A DNA stretch of 38,661 nucleotides from Caulobacterales bacterium (GTDB lineage: Bacteria > Pseudomonadota > Alphaproteobacteria > Caulobacterales > Caulobacteraceae): positions 1 to 38,661 of the forward strand of contig JAFLCT010000013.1 in the NCBI GenBank assembly GCA_017302335.1, read 5' to 3'. The notes under the pieces are model-generated. The model was not told the origin of the DNA and made no database searches. It saw nothing but the letters and a program-made list of their open reading frames with translations. Positions 1 to 7,342 of this stretch are shown here, one piece after another. Position 1 is the stretch's first letter; each line of letters begins with the position of its first letter. Made by a program: the position numbers and the translations under genes.

Positions 1-107
1 CCGCCCCCGCTCCAGCGGCTCCGGCCCCCGCCGCCTCGGCGCCCAAGCCGGCCGCCAAGAAGGGCTTTTTCGCCATGCTGGGCGACGCCATCTTCGGCAA
101 ACGCTGA
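1..107 (+). CDS. 3' end of an unidentified gene (partial)
   Basis: The reading frame is open from the left edge and stops at TGA 105-107. The visible 34 residues are a low-complexity Ala/Pro stretch, then two lysine-containing turns, then a short amphipathic end (KKGFFAMLGDAIFGKR). A strong hairpin with a T-run follows 21 bases downstream, which supports a real gene end here. Ala/Pro-rich linkers before a short basic tail occur in many alphaproteobacterial envelope and RNA-binding proteins, so the fragment alone does not identify the family. The start and main domains lie outside the window. Confidence 0.6.
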   Translation, partial: APAPAAPAPAASAPKPAAKKGFFAMLGDAIFGKR

Positions 108-128
108 CGGCCCGACCGTCGTGAAGAC

Positions 129-162
129 AAGCGCCGGAGGGTCGCCCCTCCGGCGCTTTTTT
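129..162 (+). terminator. Intrinsic terminator of the gene ending at 107
   Basis: A perfect 12-bp stem (129-140 pairs with 147-158) encloses the loop GTCGCC and runs into six T residues at 157-162. It lies directly downstream of the plus-strand stop at 107. Its position between that gene and the minus-strand stop at 180 means it separates convergent genes. A similar CCGGAGAGG-type hairpin occurs at 34168-34193. Confidence 0.85.
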
Positions 163-179
163 CGTGTCCGCGCTATAGC

Positions 180-941
180 CTATTCCGGCTTGCGGAACTT
201 CAGCATGAACTGATCGGTGCGCCCGCGGACGGCGGGGTTGAAGACCAGGGCCGTGCGAGGATCGTCAGGATGGGCCAGAAGGTCGCTCTCGCCGACCAGT
301 TCGAACCCGGCGGCCAACACCTCGCGCTTGACCTGCTCCTCGTCGATGCGGTGCAGCCGGTTCACGTCGCCCAGCCCTGACCCCGCCGCGGCATGATGGT
401 CGATGATGACGTAGAGACCGCCCGGCTTCAGCGCCTTGAACACCGCCGCATTGACCTGAGGCCCGTCGGCGTCGCCCATGAAGTCGGCATGGAAGTCGTG
501 ATAGTTCAGGGCCGTGAACACCATGTCCAACGGCTGTTGCGCGTCGAAGCCCGCGACCGGCTGGAACAGGACCGAGACGTTGTCATAGCCCGGCTCGGCC
601 GCCATCTTTTCGATCATCTCGCGATATTGCGGAAAGGCCGCCACGGCCTCGGTCGGCTGCATGGCGTAGACGTGCCCCTCCGCCCCCACCGCGTGCGACA
701 GGATACGGGTGAAATAGCCGCCGCCGGGAACCAGATCCATGATCCGCATCCCCGGCCGCACCCCGGCCCATTCCAGGGTCTCGACCGGTTTGCGCTGGGC
801 GTCTCGCTCGCGGTCCTCGGCCGGACGCGCCGCATTGGCGACGGCGGCGGCGATCGGATCGCTCGACTGTAGAGCCATCGCCGACATCGGCGCGGCGATC
901 AGGGCGGCGGCCACGGCCGCTAGGATCAGACGGTTACGCAT
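180..941 (-). CDS. Exported class I SAM-methyltransferase-like protein (COG4798 type), copy 1
   Basis: This 253-residue protein starts with a clear Sec signal peptide (MRNRLILAAVAAALIAAP, cleavage near AMA). It then has a Rossmann-type methyltransferase fold: motif I is about residues 60-80 (MDLVPGGGYFTRIL), an acidic strand-2 region follows, and a late motif reads LKPGGLYVIIDHHA. This resembles the predicted methyltransferases of COG4798. It is the second of two tandem paralogs, 31 bases downstream of the copy at 973-1749, and both end in a shared F-x-P-x-VRGRTD-x-F signature. A periplasmic location is odd for an enzyme that would need cytoplasmic SAM, so catalysis is uncertain. The substrate is unknown. 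Confidence 0.75.
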   Translation of the reverse strand: MRNRLILAAVAAALIAAPMSAMALQSSDPIAAAVANAARPAEDRERDAQRKPVETLEWAGVRPGMRIMDLVPGGGYFTRILSHAVGAEGHVYAMQPTEAVAAFPQYREMIEKMAAEPGYDNVSVLFQPVAGFDAQQPLDMVFTALNYHDFHADFMGDADGPQVNAAVFKALKPGGLYVIIDHHAAAGSGLGDVNRLHRIDEEQVKREVLAAGFELVGESDLLAHPDDPRTALVFNPAVRGRTDQFMLKFRKPE

Positions 942-972
942 GGCGGTTTCCCTTCCTGTCGGATGCAGGCCC

Positions 973-1749
973 TTACGGCTTCCTGAAACGATAGACGAAA
1001 CGGTCGGTGCGGCCCCGGACGCTGGGGTCGAAGACGGTCAGCGAATGGTCGTCGGTCGGCGTTCGCACCGCGTCCGTTTCGCCCTCGAAGACGAAGCCCG
1101 CCGCCTCGACCTGACGACGCAGCTCGGCCGCCTCGATCCGGTGCAGGGTCCCGGCCACGGCGACGCCCGCGCCGTCGGCCGCCTGGTGGTCCAGGATGAC
1201 ATACAGGCCGCCCGGCTTCAGCGCCGCGAAGACGGCGGCGTTCATCCGCGCCACGTCCACGCCGAAACGGGGGATGGTGAAGTCGTGATACTCCTCGCCC
1301 ATGAAGACCACGTCCAGCGGACGGTCGAAGGCCATCTCCTCCAGGGCGCCGGTGATCCGCTGAACGTTGGGATAGGCCGTCGCCAGCGCATCGCCGAAAG
1401 CGTCCTCGCGCCGCGCCGTCTGATTGGGCACGAAGGCGTAGACCTTGCCCGACGGCCCGACCACGGGGGCGAACAAACGGGTGAAATAGCCTTCCTCGGG
1501 GCGGATGTCGGCGACCGCGTCGCCGGGCCGCAGCCGCATGAAGGCCAGCATCTCGGCCGGTTTGCGCAGCGGATCGCGCGCCACCTCTTCCGGCAACCGC
1601 TGCGTATCGGCCACGGCCTCGGCGTAAAGGGCGGAATAGTCGGTCGGCGCCGCCGTATGGATCACCATGTCCTGCCTCCCGCCATCAGCGATGATGATGC
1701 AACCCGACAAGGCCAGGGCGGCGACGGCGGCGAGCAGGGCTTTTTTCAT
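973..1749 (-). CDS. Methyltransferase-like lipoprotein (COG4798 type), copy 2
   Basis: The protein has 258 residues. Its N-terminus is a lipoprotein signal with lipobox LSGC at about residues 14-17, so it should be membrane anchored. The rest parallels the paralog downstream: KPAEMLAFMRLRPGD, the motif-I region (ADIRPEEGYFTRLF), LKPGGLYVILDHQA, and the VRGRTDRF ending. In motif I the Gly-Gly of copy 1 (PGGGYFT) is replaced by Glu-Glu (PEEGYFT), which should weaken or abolish SAM binding. Envelope anchoring plus a damaged cofactor loop suggests a non-catalytic or altered role; that is inference. A hairpin lies just upstream of the start (1757-1780). Confidence 0.72.
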   Translation of the reverse strand: MKKALLAAVAALALSGCIIIADGGRQDMVIHTAAPTDYSALYAEAVADTQRLPEEVARDPLRKPAEMLAFMRLRPGDAVADIRPEEGYFTRLFAPVVGPSGKVYAFVPNQTARREDAFGDALATAYPNVQRITGALEEMAFDRPLDVVFMGEEYHDFTIPRFGVDVARMNAAVFAALKPGGLYVILDHQAADGAGVAVAGTLHRIEAAELRRQVEAAGFVFEGETDAVRTPTDDHSLTVFDPSVRGRTDRFVYRFRKP

Positions 1750-1756
1750 GGCGTCG

Positions 1757-1780
1757 ATCCCGAATGGCGAGGTTCGGGAT
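1757..1780 (-). promoter_or_regulatory. Inverted repeat next to the start codon
   Basis: Perfect 8-bp arms ATCCCGAA and TTCGGGAT are separated by 8 bases. The repeat ends 8 bases before the ATG at 1749 and lies between the hydrolase gene stop (1825) and this start. It could be an operator, an mRNA hairpin near the ribosome binding site, or a weak terminator of the upstream gene. No T-run follows it in either direction. Confidence 0.4.
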
Positions 1781-1824
1781 AGGGGCGCGGATTTGAAAAG
1801 GACGCAAGTAAAAGAAACGGCGCC

Positions 1825-2883
1825 TCAGCCGCCCGCGATCGGCCGCCAGGCCTGGTCGGGCGGCAAGGGCGCGAACAGGGCGTCCAGGTCCGCTTCGGTC
1901 ACGCCCGCCAGCGTCGCGGGCGACCATTTCGCCTGGCCGTCCTTGTCGACGATCACGGCGCGAACGCCTTCCTGGAAGTCGTGAGTGCGCACGACACGAC
2001 CGCCCAGGGCGTATTCCATCGCCATATTGTCGGCGAAGGTCGCCATGCGGGCGCCCAGTCGAAGCTGACGCAGACTAACCTTCAGCGACTGCGGCGACTT
2101 GGTCTTCAGCGTCTGCAATTGCGCCATGGCCCAGTCCGAACCGTCCGCCTCCAGCGCCGAGACGATCGCCTCGACCGCATCGTGGGCGAACAGGCGGTCG
2201 ATGGCCGGGCGATGCGGCGCGCTGGGCGCCGGGCCGGGGTCAGCGGCGAAATGGTCGGCGACCGCCCTCGGCGTCGACGGTTCGGCCAGCAGCGCCGCCT
2301 TGAAGGCTTCGATCCGCTCGACGGGAATGAAATGGGTGTGCACGCCCAACGCCACCGTATCGGCCGCCTTCAGTCGCGCGCCGGTCAGGGCCAGCCAGGT
2401 CCCCGCCTCGCCTGGCAGCCGCGGCAGGAACCAGCCGCCGCCCACATCGGGAAACAGGCCGATGCCCGTTTCCGGCATGGCGTAGGTGGTGCGTTCGGTG
2501 GCGATGCGGACCGGGGCCGGTTCGCTGATCCCCACGCCGCCGCCCATGACGATGCCGTCGACCACCGCCGTGATCGGCTTGGGATAGACGAACATCAGAT
2601 GGTTCAGCTTGTATTCGACATCGAAGAAGGCCTTGGCCTCCGAGGCGTCGCCCGCCCCGCTCTCGGCGATCATGCGGATGTCGCCGCCCGCGCAGAAGCC
2701 GCGCTCGCCCGCATGGTCGATCAGCACCGATGTCACGGCCGGATCGTCGCGCCACGCCAGCAACGCCTCGGTCATGATCGCGCACATGGTCCGGTTCAGC
2801 GCGTGCAGCGCCTTGGGCCGGTTCAGGGTGATGCGCCCCACGCCGGAGTCGATGCGGGTCAGGACTTCGGAATCGGCGATCAT
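1825..2883 (-). CDS. 3-hydroxyisobutyryl-CoA hydrolase (enoyl-CoA hydratase superfamily)
   Basis: The protein has 352 residues, the usual length of bacterial HIBYL-CoA hydrolases and longer than plain enoyl-CoA hydratases (about 260). Crotonase oxyanion-hole segments are visible at residues 64-68 (CAGGD) and 114-118 (GGGVG). The hydrolase signature PETGIGLFPDVGGG carries Glu138 and Asp146, the positions expected for the catalytic pair. It would release 3-hydroxyisobutyrate from its CoA ester in valine degradation. The acyl-CoA dehydrogenase upstream (3607-4746) and a beta-hydroxyacid dehydrogenase at 7279-8163 fit adjacent steps. The ATG lies only 9 bases after the toxin stop codon, with a poor Shine-Dalgarno, so it may be translationally coupled to the toxin gene. 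Confidence 0.85.
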   Translation of the reverse strand: MIADSEVLTRIDSGVGRITLNRPKALHALNRTMCAIMTEALLAWRDDPAVTSVLIDHAGERGFCAGGDIRMIAESGAGDASEAKAFFDVEYKLNHLMFVYPKPITAVVDGIVMGGGVGISEPAPVRIATERTTYAMPETGIGLFPDVGGGWFLPRLPGEAGTWLALTGARLKAADTVALGVHTHFIPVERIEAFKAALLAEPSTPRAVADHFAADPGPAPSAPHRPAIDRLFAHDAVEAIVSALEADGSDWAMAQLQTLKTKSPQSLKVSLRQLRLGARMATFADNMAMEYALGGRVVRTHDFQEGVRAVIVDKDGQAKWSPATLAGVTEADLDALFAPLPPDQAWRPIAGG

Positions 2884-2892
2884 ACGCCCGGC

Positions 2893-3309
2893 TTAGTCGC
2901 GAAGGTCGATGACGGGAAGACCGGCGGCGCGTGTTGCGTCCAGCAGGTCCCTGTCTCGGGACGCGAGCGCGCCATCGACCGCCATCGCCAGCCATAGATA
3001 GCACGCATCAAACAGGCTGAGGCCGCGGCTGGACGCGAAGAGGCTGAGCAGCCTCAGATCATTGCGCCCCCATGAAGGGGCCAGCTCAATCCCGAAGGCG
3101 TCAAGAATCGCGAACGCCTCGTTCAGGTCGAAACGCGGTTCGCGTCGCGCCTGACGGACAAGCAGATTTCCAATCTCCCACTGGAATATGTGGGGAGCCA
3201 TCAGATCGAATGCATCATGCCGTTCGAGAAGGTCCTGAGCAGACCGGGTCGCCTGGGAAGCCAGCAGCCAAGAGGCGGCGACCGATGCGTCAACGATCAG
3301 AGCCGTCAC
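2893..3309 (-). CDS. PIN-domain toxin (VapC-like)
   Basis: This 138-residue PIN protein has the expected acidic active-site set: Asp7 (LIVDASV), Glu45 (WEIGN), Asp101 (SLFDACYLWLA) and Asp119/Asp121 (SRDRD). PIN toxins are Mg-dependent ribonucleases that cut tRNA or rRNA sites; the target here is unknown. The start is GTG at 3307-3309 and overlaps the antitoxin 3' end by 20 bases, the typical coupled toxin-antitoxin arrangement. All catalytic residues are present, so it looks intact. It sits between two catabolic genes on the same strand, suggesting insertion of the module into an older operon. Confidence 0.85.
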   Translation of the reverse strand: MTALIVDASVAASWLLASQATRSAQDLLERHDAFDLMAPHIFQWEIGNLLVRQARREPRFDLNEAFAILDAFGIELAPSWGRNDLRLLSLFASSRGLSLFDACYLWLAMAVDGALASRDRDLLDATRAAGLPVIDLRD

Positions 3310-3553
3310 GCGCGATCGCCTTCAGATCTTCCCAGGAGAGGCAGGCCCATTCTGAATCCTTCGGCTGACCATTCCGAAACGCGCGCGCGCGCTCGGCCAG
3401 TCCAGAGGGCGTCAGCCGACCCGAACGTTCCGGGGAAAGACGCGCCACCGCCTTTCCGTGGCGAGTGATCACGATCGTCTCCCCAGAGGTCTCGACCTCC
3501 TCGATGAGGGCGGAAAGACTTGTCTTGGCTTCAAGGACGCCAACCGTGCGCAT
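3290..3553 (-). CDS. Phd/YefM-family antitoxin
   Basis: The protein has 87 residues. Its N-terminal half is a standard Phd/YefM fold (VGVLEAKTSLSALIEEV, then ITRHGKAVARL), which dimerises and binds DNA. The C-terminal part (WACLSWEDLKAIARDG) is the toxin-binding tail. The frame stays open far upstream, but ATG 3551-3553 is chosen because it has AGGAAG about 7 bases upstream, lies just after the palindromic operator, and begins the family homology. Antitoxin first and toxin second, with a 20-base overlap, is the usual order. It should neutralise the PIN toxin and autorepress at 3564-3587. Confidence 0.85.
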   Translation of the reverse strand: MRTVGVLEAKTSLSALIEEVETSGETIVITRHGKAVARLSPERSGRLTPSGLAERARAFRNGQPKDSEWACLSWEDLKAIARDGSDR

Positions 3554-3563
3554 GACCGCTTCC

Positions 3564-3587
3564 TGACCATTATTCTGGTCAGAATAA
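3564..3587 (-). promoter_or_regulatory. Palindromic operator of the toxin-antitoxin operon
   Basis: TTATTCTG-GT-CAGAATAA (3570-3587) is a perfect 18-bp inverted repeat. It overlaps a second one, TGACCA-TTATTC-TGGTCA (3564-3581). Both lie 10-35 bases upstream of the antitoxin ATG and are A+T rich in a G+C-rich neighbourhood. Phd/YefM antitoxins with their toxins normally repress at such palindromes, so this is the likely autoregulatory site. Confidence 0.7.
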
Positions 3588-3606
3588 CACGACCTCAGCG
3601 ACCCGC

Positions 3607-4746
3607 CTACTGCCGCATCATCTCCCGCGCGGTGATCACGCGCATGATCTCGTTGGTGCCTTCCAGGATGCGGTGGACGCGCAGGTCGCGGACGATGCGT
3701 TCCATCGGATAGTCCTTCAGATAGCCGTAGCCGCCGTGCAGTTGCAGCGCCTCGTCGGCGATCTGGAAACAGGCGTCGGTGGCCAGCCGCTTGGCCATGG
3801 CGCACCATTTGGTCTTTTCGGGGTGGCCGGTGTCGATGGCCCAGGCGCCGCGCAGGACCATCAGCCGGGCCGCATCGAGCTGGGTCGCCATATCGGCCAG
3901 TTTGAACTGGGTGTTCTGGAACTCGTTCAACGCCTTGCCGAATTGTTTTCGCGTGGTGACATAGGTCTGCGCCGTCTCCAGCGCCAGCCGGGCGCCGCCC
4001 AGCGAACAGGCGGCGATGTTCAGGCGGCCGCCGTCCAGCCCCATCATGGCGTAGCGGAAGCCGTCGCCGTCCTTGCCCAGTAGATTGGCCGCCGGGATGC
4101 GGCAGTCGTCAAAGCTGACGATGGCCGTGGGCTGGCTGTTCCAGCCCATCTTCTTTTCCTGGGCGCCGAACGACAGGCCCGGCGTCCCCAGATCGACGAC
4201 GAAGGCCGAAATCCCCTTGGGTCCCGCCTCGCCGGTGCGCGCCATGACCACATATACGTCCGAGGTCCCGGCGCCCGAGATGAAGGCCTTGGAGCCGTTC
4301 AGAACATAATGGTCGCCGTCACGCACCGCCGTCGTGCGCATGGCGGCCGCGTCCGAACCCGAACCCGGCTCGGTCAGGCAATAGCTGGCGATCTTCTCCA
4401 TCGTGACCAGCGACGGCACGTAGCGGGCGCGCAGATCGGCCGAGCCGAAGCCGTCGATCATCCAGGTCGCCATATTGTGAATCGAGATGAAGGCCGCCGT
4501 CGACACGTCGCCTCGCGCCAGCTCCTCGAAGATCACCGCCGCCTCGATGCGGCCCAGCCCCATGCCGCCGTGCTCTTCGCCCGCATAGATGCCGCAAAAG
4601 CCCATTTCGGCGGCGTGGCGCATGACGTCGACGGGAAAGGTCTTGGTCTCATCCCACTCGGCGCTGTGCGGCGCCAGCTCGGCCTCGGCGAAGGCGCGGG
4701 CGGCGTCCTGAATGGCGCGCTGGTCGTCGGTGAGGGCGAAATCCAT
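3607..4746 (-). CDS. Acyl-CoA dehydrogenase (isobutyryl-/short-branched-chain type)
   Basis: The 379-residue protein begins MDFALTDDQRAIQDAARAFA, typical of the family. FAD/substrate motifs YCLTEPGSGSDA and KAFISGAGTSD occur in the middle domain. The C-terminal domain has RKQFGKALNEFQ, LHGGYGYLKDYPMER and LEGTNEIMR with Glu362 as the likely catalytic base. It would oxidise an acyl-CoA to the 2-enoyl-CoA and pass electrons to ETF. The nearby 3-hydroxyisobutyryl-CoA hydrolase favours isobutyryl-CoA as substrate (inference). ATG 4746 is chosen over an in-frame start at 4893 because GAGGAA precedes it and the extra 49 residues are translated palindromic repeat. Confidence 0.88.
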   Translation of the reverse strand: MDFALTDDQRAIQDAARAFAEAELAPHSAEWDETKTFPVDVMRHAAEMGFCGIYAGEEHGGMGLGRIEAAVIFEELARGDVSTAAFISIHNMATWMIDGFGSADLRARYVPSLVTMEKIASYCLTEPGSGSDAAAMRTTAVRDGDHYVLNGSKAFISGAGTSDVYVVMARTGEAGPKGISAFVVDLGTPGLSFGAQEKKMGWNSQPTAIVSFDDCRIPAANLLGKDGDGFRYAMMGLDGGRLNIAACSLGGARLALETAQTYVTTRKQFGKALNEFQNTQFKLADMATQLDAARLMVLRGAWAIDTGHPEKTKWCAMAKRLATDACFQIADEALQLHGGYGYLKDYPMERIVRDLRVHRILEGTNEIMRVITAREMMRQ

Positions 4747-4787
4747 GGAGCGTTTCCTCAAAGCTTTGGTCGGGCTTCTACCCCCTA

Positions 4788-4949
4788 CCCTCTCCCGATG
4801 GGAGAGGGCTTGAGCGCACGGCGGCGTAGCCGTCGTTCTTGCACGAAAGGGTGAGGGTCGGCTGTTTCCGCCCCGGCTCACGCCGATTGACACAACCGAC
4901 CCTCATCCGACCTGGCTCCGCCAGGCCGCCTTCTCCCAACGGGAGAAGG
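4788..4949. repeat. Composite palindromic intergenic repeat (BIME-like)
   Basis: Four hairpins lie in the divergent acd/hemB gap: CCCTCTCCC-GAT-GGGAGAGGG (4788-4808), ACGGC/GCCGT (4818-4833), CCTGGC-TCC-GCCAGG (4911-4925) and CCTTCTCCC-AAC-GGGAGAAGG (4929-4949). Between them TGAGGGTCGG and CCGACCCTCA can also pair, giving one large nested structure. This is how a pair of facing REP-type units looks. It creates false N-terminal extensions on both neighbouring genes. Confidence 0.7.
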
Positions 4950-4964
4950 ACGATATGGAGCCTC

Positions 4965-5972
4965 ATGACCACGCCGCCGTTCGCCCCCGCCCCCTTCCCG
5001 CTCGCCCGGCCGCGCCGGTTGAGGGCCAGCCCCTGGGTGCGGCGTCTGGTGGCCGAGAACACCGTCACGCCCGCCGATCTGATCTGGCCGCTGATCGTCC
5101 ATGACGGCGCCGAGGACCGCGCGCCCGTGCCGTCGATGCCGGGCGTCTTTCGCCTGTCGCCCAAGGCCGCGGCCGAGGCGGCGAAGCAGGCGCGCGACCT
5201 GGGCATTCCGGCCGTGGCCCTGTTCCCCAACGTCGATCCGGCGACCAAGGACGGGATCGGCACGGGGGCGACCGATCCCGACGGTCTGGTCCCCGACTGC
5301 ATCAAAGCCATCAAGGACGCGGCGCCCGAGATCGGCGTCATGTGCGACGTGGCGCTGGATTGCTACACCGACCACGGCCACGACGGGGTGGTCGAGAACG
5401 GCCGCATCGTCAATGACGCGACGCTGGAGCGGCTGGCCGAACAGGCCTTCATCCAGGCCCACGCGGGCGCCGACGTGGTCGCGCCTTCGGACATGATGGA
5501 CGGCCGGGTCCAGGCCATCCGCGAGGCGCTGGAGGCCAACGGATTTCAGGACACGCTGATCCTGTCCTACGCCGCCAAATACGCCTCGGCCTTCTATGGT
5601 CCGTACCGCGATGCGGTCGGCTCGGCGAAGATGCTGACCGGCGACAAGAAGACCTATCAGATGGACTTCGCCAACTCCGACGAGGCCTTGCGCGAAGTGG
5701 CCATGGACATCGCCGAGGGCGCGGACGCGGTGATGGTCAAGCCGGGGATGCCCTATCTCGACATCGTCCGCCGCGTGTCCGAGACCTTCAAGGTGCCCAC
5801 CTTCGCCTATCAGGTGTCGGGCGAATATTCGATGATGCAGGCGTCGATCGCCAACGGCTGGCTGGATGAGGATCGCGCCATCCTGGAGACCCTGACCGCC
5901 TTCAAGCGCGCGGGTTGCGCCGGGGTGCTGAGCTATTTCGCCCCCAAGGCCGCGCGACTGCTGGCGGGTTAA
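4965..5972 (+). CDS. hemB: Delta-aminolevulinic acid dehydratase (porphobilinogen synthase)
   Basis: This 335-residue enzyme condenses two 5-aminolevulinate molecules to porphobilinogen, the second committed step of tetrapyrrole synthesis. The Schiff-base lysines are visible: Lys205 (SYAAKYASAFYGP) and Lys259 (VMVKPGMPYLD). The metal region reads DVALDCYTDHGHDG, without the triple-Cys zinc site of the E. coli/human type, consistent with the Mg-dependent class common in alphaproteobacteria. ATG 4965 has GGAG at 4957-4960. An in-frame ATG at 4839 only adds translated repeat sequence. Carbonic anhydrase follows 50 bases later on the same strand. Confidence 0.95.
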   Translation: MTTPPFAPAPFPLARPRRLRASPWVRRLVAENTVTPADLIWPLIVHDGAEDRAPVPSMPGVFRLSPKAAAEAAKQARDLGIPAVALFPNVDPATKDGIGTGATDPDGLVPDCIKAIKDAAPEIGVMCDVALDCYTDHGHDGVVENGRIVNDATLERLAEQAFIQAHAGADVVAPSDMMDGRVQAIREALEANGFQDTLILSYAAKYASAFYGPYRDAVGSAKMLTGDKKTYQMDFANSDEALREVAMDIAEGADAVMVKPGMPYLDIVRRVSETFKVPTFAYQVSGEYSMMQASIANGWLDEDRAILETLTAFKRAGCAGVLSYFAPKAARLLAG

Positions 5973-6022
5973 GCTTCACCTTGACAGGCGTCGGCTCCCG
6001 CCCGACAGACGAGGGTCGCTTT

Positions 6023-6781
6023 ATGGGGGGATACATGGGCTGGCTGTGGGGGGGAGGACGCGACAAGTCGCGTCCGACGACGGGTTCGACTGGCGAAACG
6101 GGGCTGGAGCCTGTCGCCGCCAAAACGTCATCGGCCGCAGCGCGCACCGGTCCCACGCCCAAGGAAGCCCTGGCCGAATTGATCGCCGGCAACGAGGCCT
6201 TTCTGCGCGGCGAGAACAACCTGGGTCACATCAAGGCCGACGATCTGGACGAGCTTCAGGGCGGTCAAAACCCCATCGCCACCATCGTCGGCTGCGCCGA
6301 CAGCCGCACGCCGCCGACCATTCTGTTCAACCAGGGTTTCGGCCGCCTGTTCTCGATCCGGGTGGCGGGCAACACCGTCGACCGACGCGGCCTGGCCTCG
6401 ATCGTCTATGCGGTGAAACACCTGAACTGCCCGTTGGTGGTGGTCATGGGCCATACCGGCTGCGGCGCGGTGGCGGCGGCCGAGGCCATCGTCGACGGCA
6501 AGGTCCCTCTGGACCCGTCGCTGGAAGAGATGATCGTGCCGATCATCCCCGCCGTGCTGGACGCCCGTCGTTCGGGCGCCGCCGACATGGCCGTGCGCGC
6601 GGTCGAGGAGAACGCCCGCCGTGTCGCCGACAAGCTGAAGGTCGCGGACGCCAGCCTGGCCGACGCCATCGACGCGGGACGGTTGAAGGTGGTCGCCGCC
6701 GTCAAGCGGATGGATACGGGGCGGGTCGTCTTCCTGGACCTGCCGTCCGCCTCAACCGACAACGGCGCCGGTCACGCCTGA
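6023..6781 (+). CDS. Beta-class carbonic anhydrase
   Basis: The 252-residue protein carries the full beta-carbonic anhydrase zinc site: Cys91-Ala-Asp93-Ser-Arg95 and His144-Thr-Gly-Cys147. It interconverts CO2 and bicarbonate. Its N-terminus has about 40 extra residues: a short Trp/Gly patch (MGWLWGGG) and a Ser/Thr/Ala linker. No clean signal peptide cleavage site is seen. The start is uncertain: ATG 6023 has GAGGG upstream, and ATG 6035 has GGGGGGA five bases before it. It lies 50 bases after hemB and probably shares its transcript. Confidence 0.88.
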   Translation: MGGYMGWLWGGGRDKSRPTTGSTGETGLEPVAAKTSSAAARTGPTPKEALAELIAGNEAFLRGENNLGHIKADDLDELQGGQNPIATIVGCADSRTPPTILFNQGFGRLFSIRVAGNTVDRRGLASIVYAVKHLNCPLVVVMGHTGCGAVAAAEAIVDGKVPLDPSLEEMIVPIIPAVLDARRSGAADMAVRAVEENARRVADKLKVADASLADAIDAGRLKVVAAVKRMDTGRVVFLDLPSASTDNGAGHA

Positions 6782-6784
6782 GGT

Positions 6785-7342
6785 TCAGGCGCGTCCGCGC
6801 TCGATCCGCCACAACTCCAGCACCGACATCAACTGACGGGCGCGCCACATCCCGACCAGATACACCAGCGCGCCCACCGTCAGGGCCGACACCAGGATCA
6901 TCACGCCGCGTTGTTGCTCCGAGAAGAAACGGATCAGGTCGTTGGGCATGACTTCGGCCAATCCCAGCACGATGGTGACCGGGACTGAGACGTACAGCAG
7001 GGCGATGAATTGAAACATCTGCTCGTGGCGTTTCAGATTCAGGGCGGCGAGAGCGCGCACGGCCTCGAACAGTTCGGGCTGTTCGTCCAGCAGGGCGAAG
7101 GACCGCTCGGTCGATTCGTTGCGGCGCAGGCCGGTGATGAAGTCGTTGCCGAAATAGGTCCAGGCGCCCGGCGTGCCGAACCAACTGGCCGGCGCCGTCA
7201 GCAGGCTGAAATGCGGCTTCAATCGCCACCACAAGGCCCAGGCCGGATGAGGCGGTTCGCCCTGTCGCCAGAGGGTGGTCAGTCGCCGCTTGGACAACGG
7301 CTTCGGTCCTGCAACCTCGCCGCCAGGCTCGACGTGTCCCAT
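6785..7342 (-). CDS. Small membrane protein of unknown function
   Basis: The 185-residue protein has a soluble N-terminal half rich in Trp and basic residues. Two predicted membrane helices sit at about residues 110-130 and 145-165, with a short loop (PNDLIRFFSEQQRG) and a basic C-terminus. I do not recognise a family. ATG 7342 has GGGGGGA five bases upstream but gives a 64-base overlap with the dehydrogenase gene. TTG at 7297 would leave only 19 bases of overlap and has AGGA upstream. It is the last gene of a three-gene overlapping minus-strand set and ends 3 bases from the carbonic anhydrase stop. Confidence 0.65.
   Translation of the reverse strand: MGHVEPGGEVAGPKPLSKRRLTTLWRQGEPPHPAWALWWRLKPHFSLLTAPASWFGTPGAWTYFGNDFITGLRRNESTERSFALLDEQPELFEAVRALAALNLKRHEQMFQFIALLYVSVPVTIVLGLAEVMPNDLIRFFSEQQRGVMILVSALTVGALVYLVGMWRARQLMSVLELWRIERGRA

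Noticed and set aside
4747-4964. N-terminal extensions of the acyl-CoA dehydrogenase (to 4893) and of hemB (from 4839)
   Set aside because: The added residues are translated palindromic repeat and do not match the families. The chosen starts have good ribosome sites.
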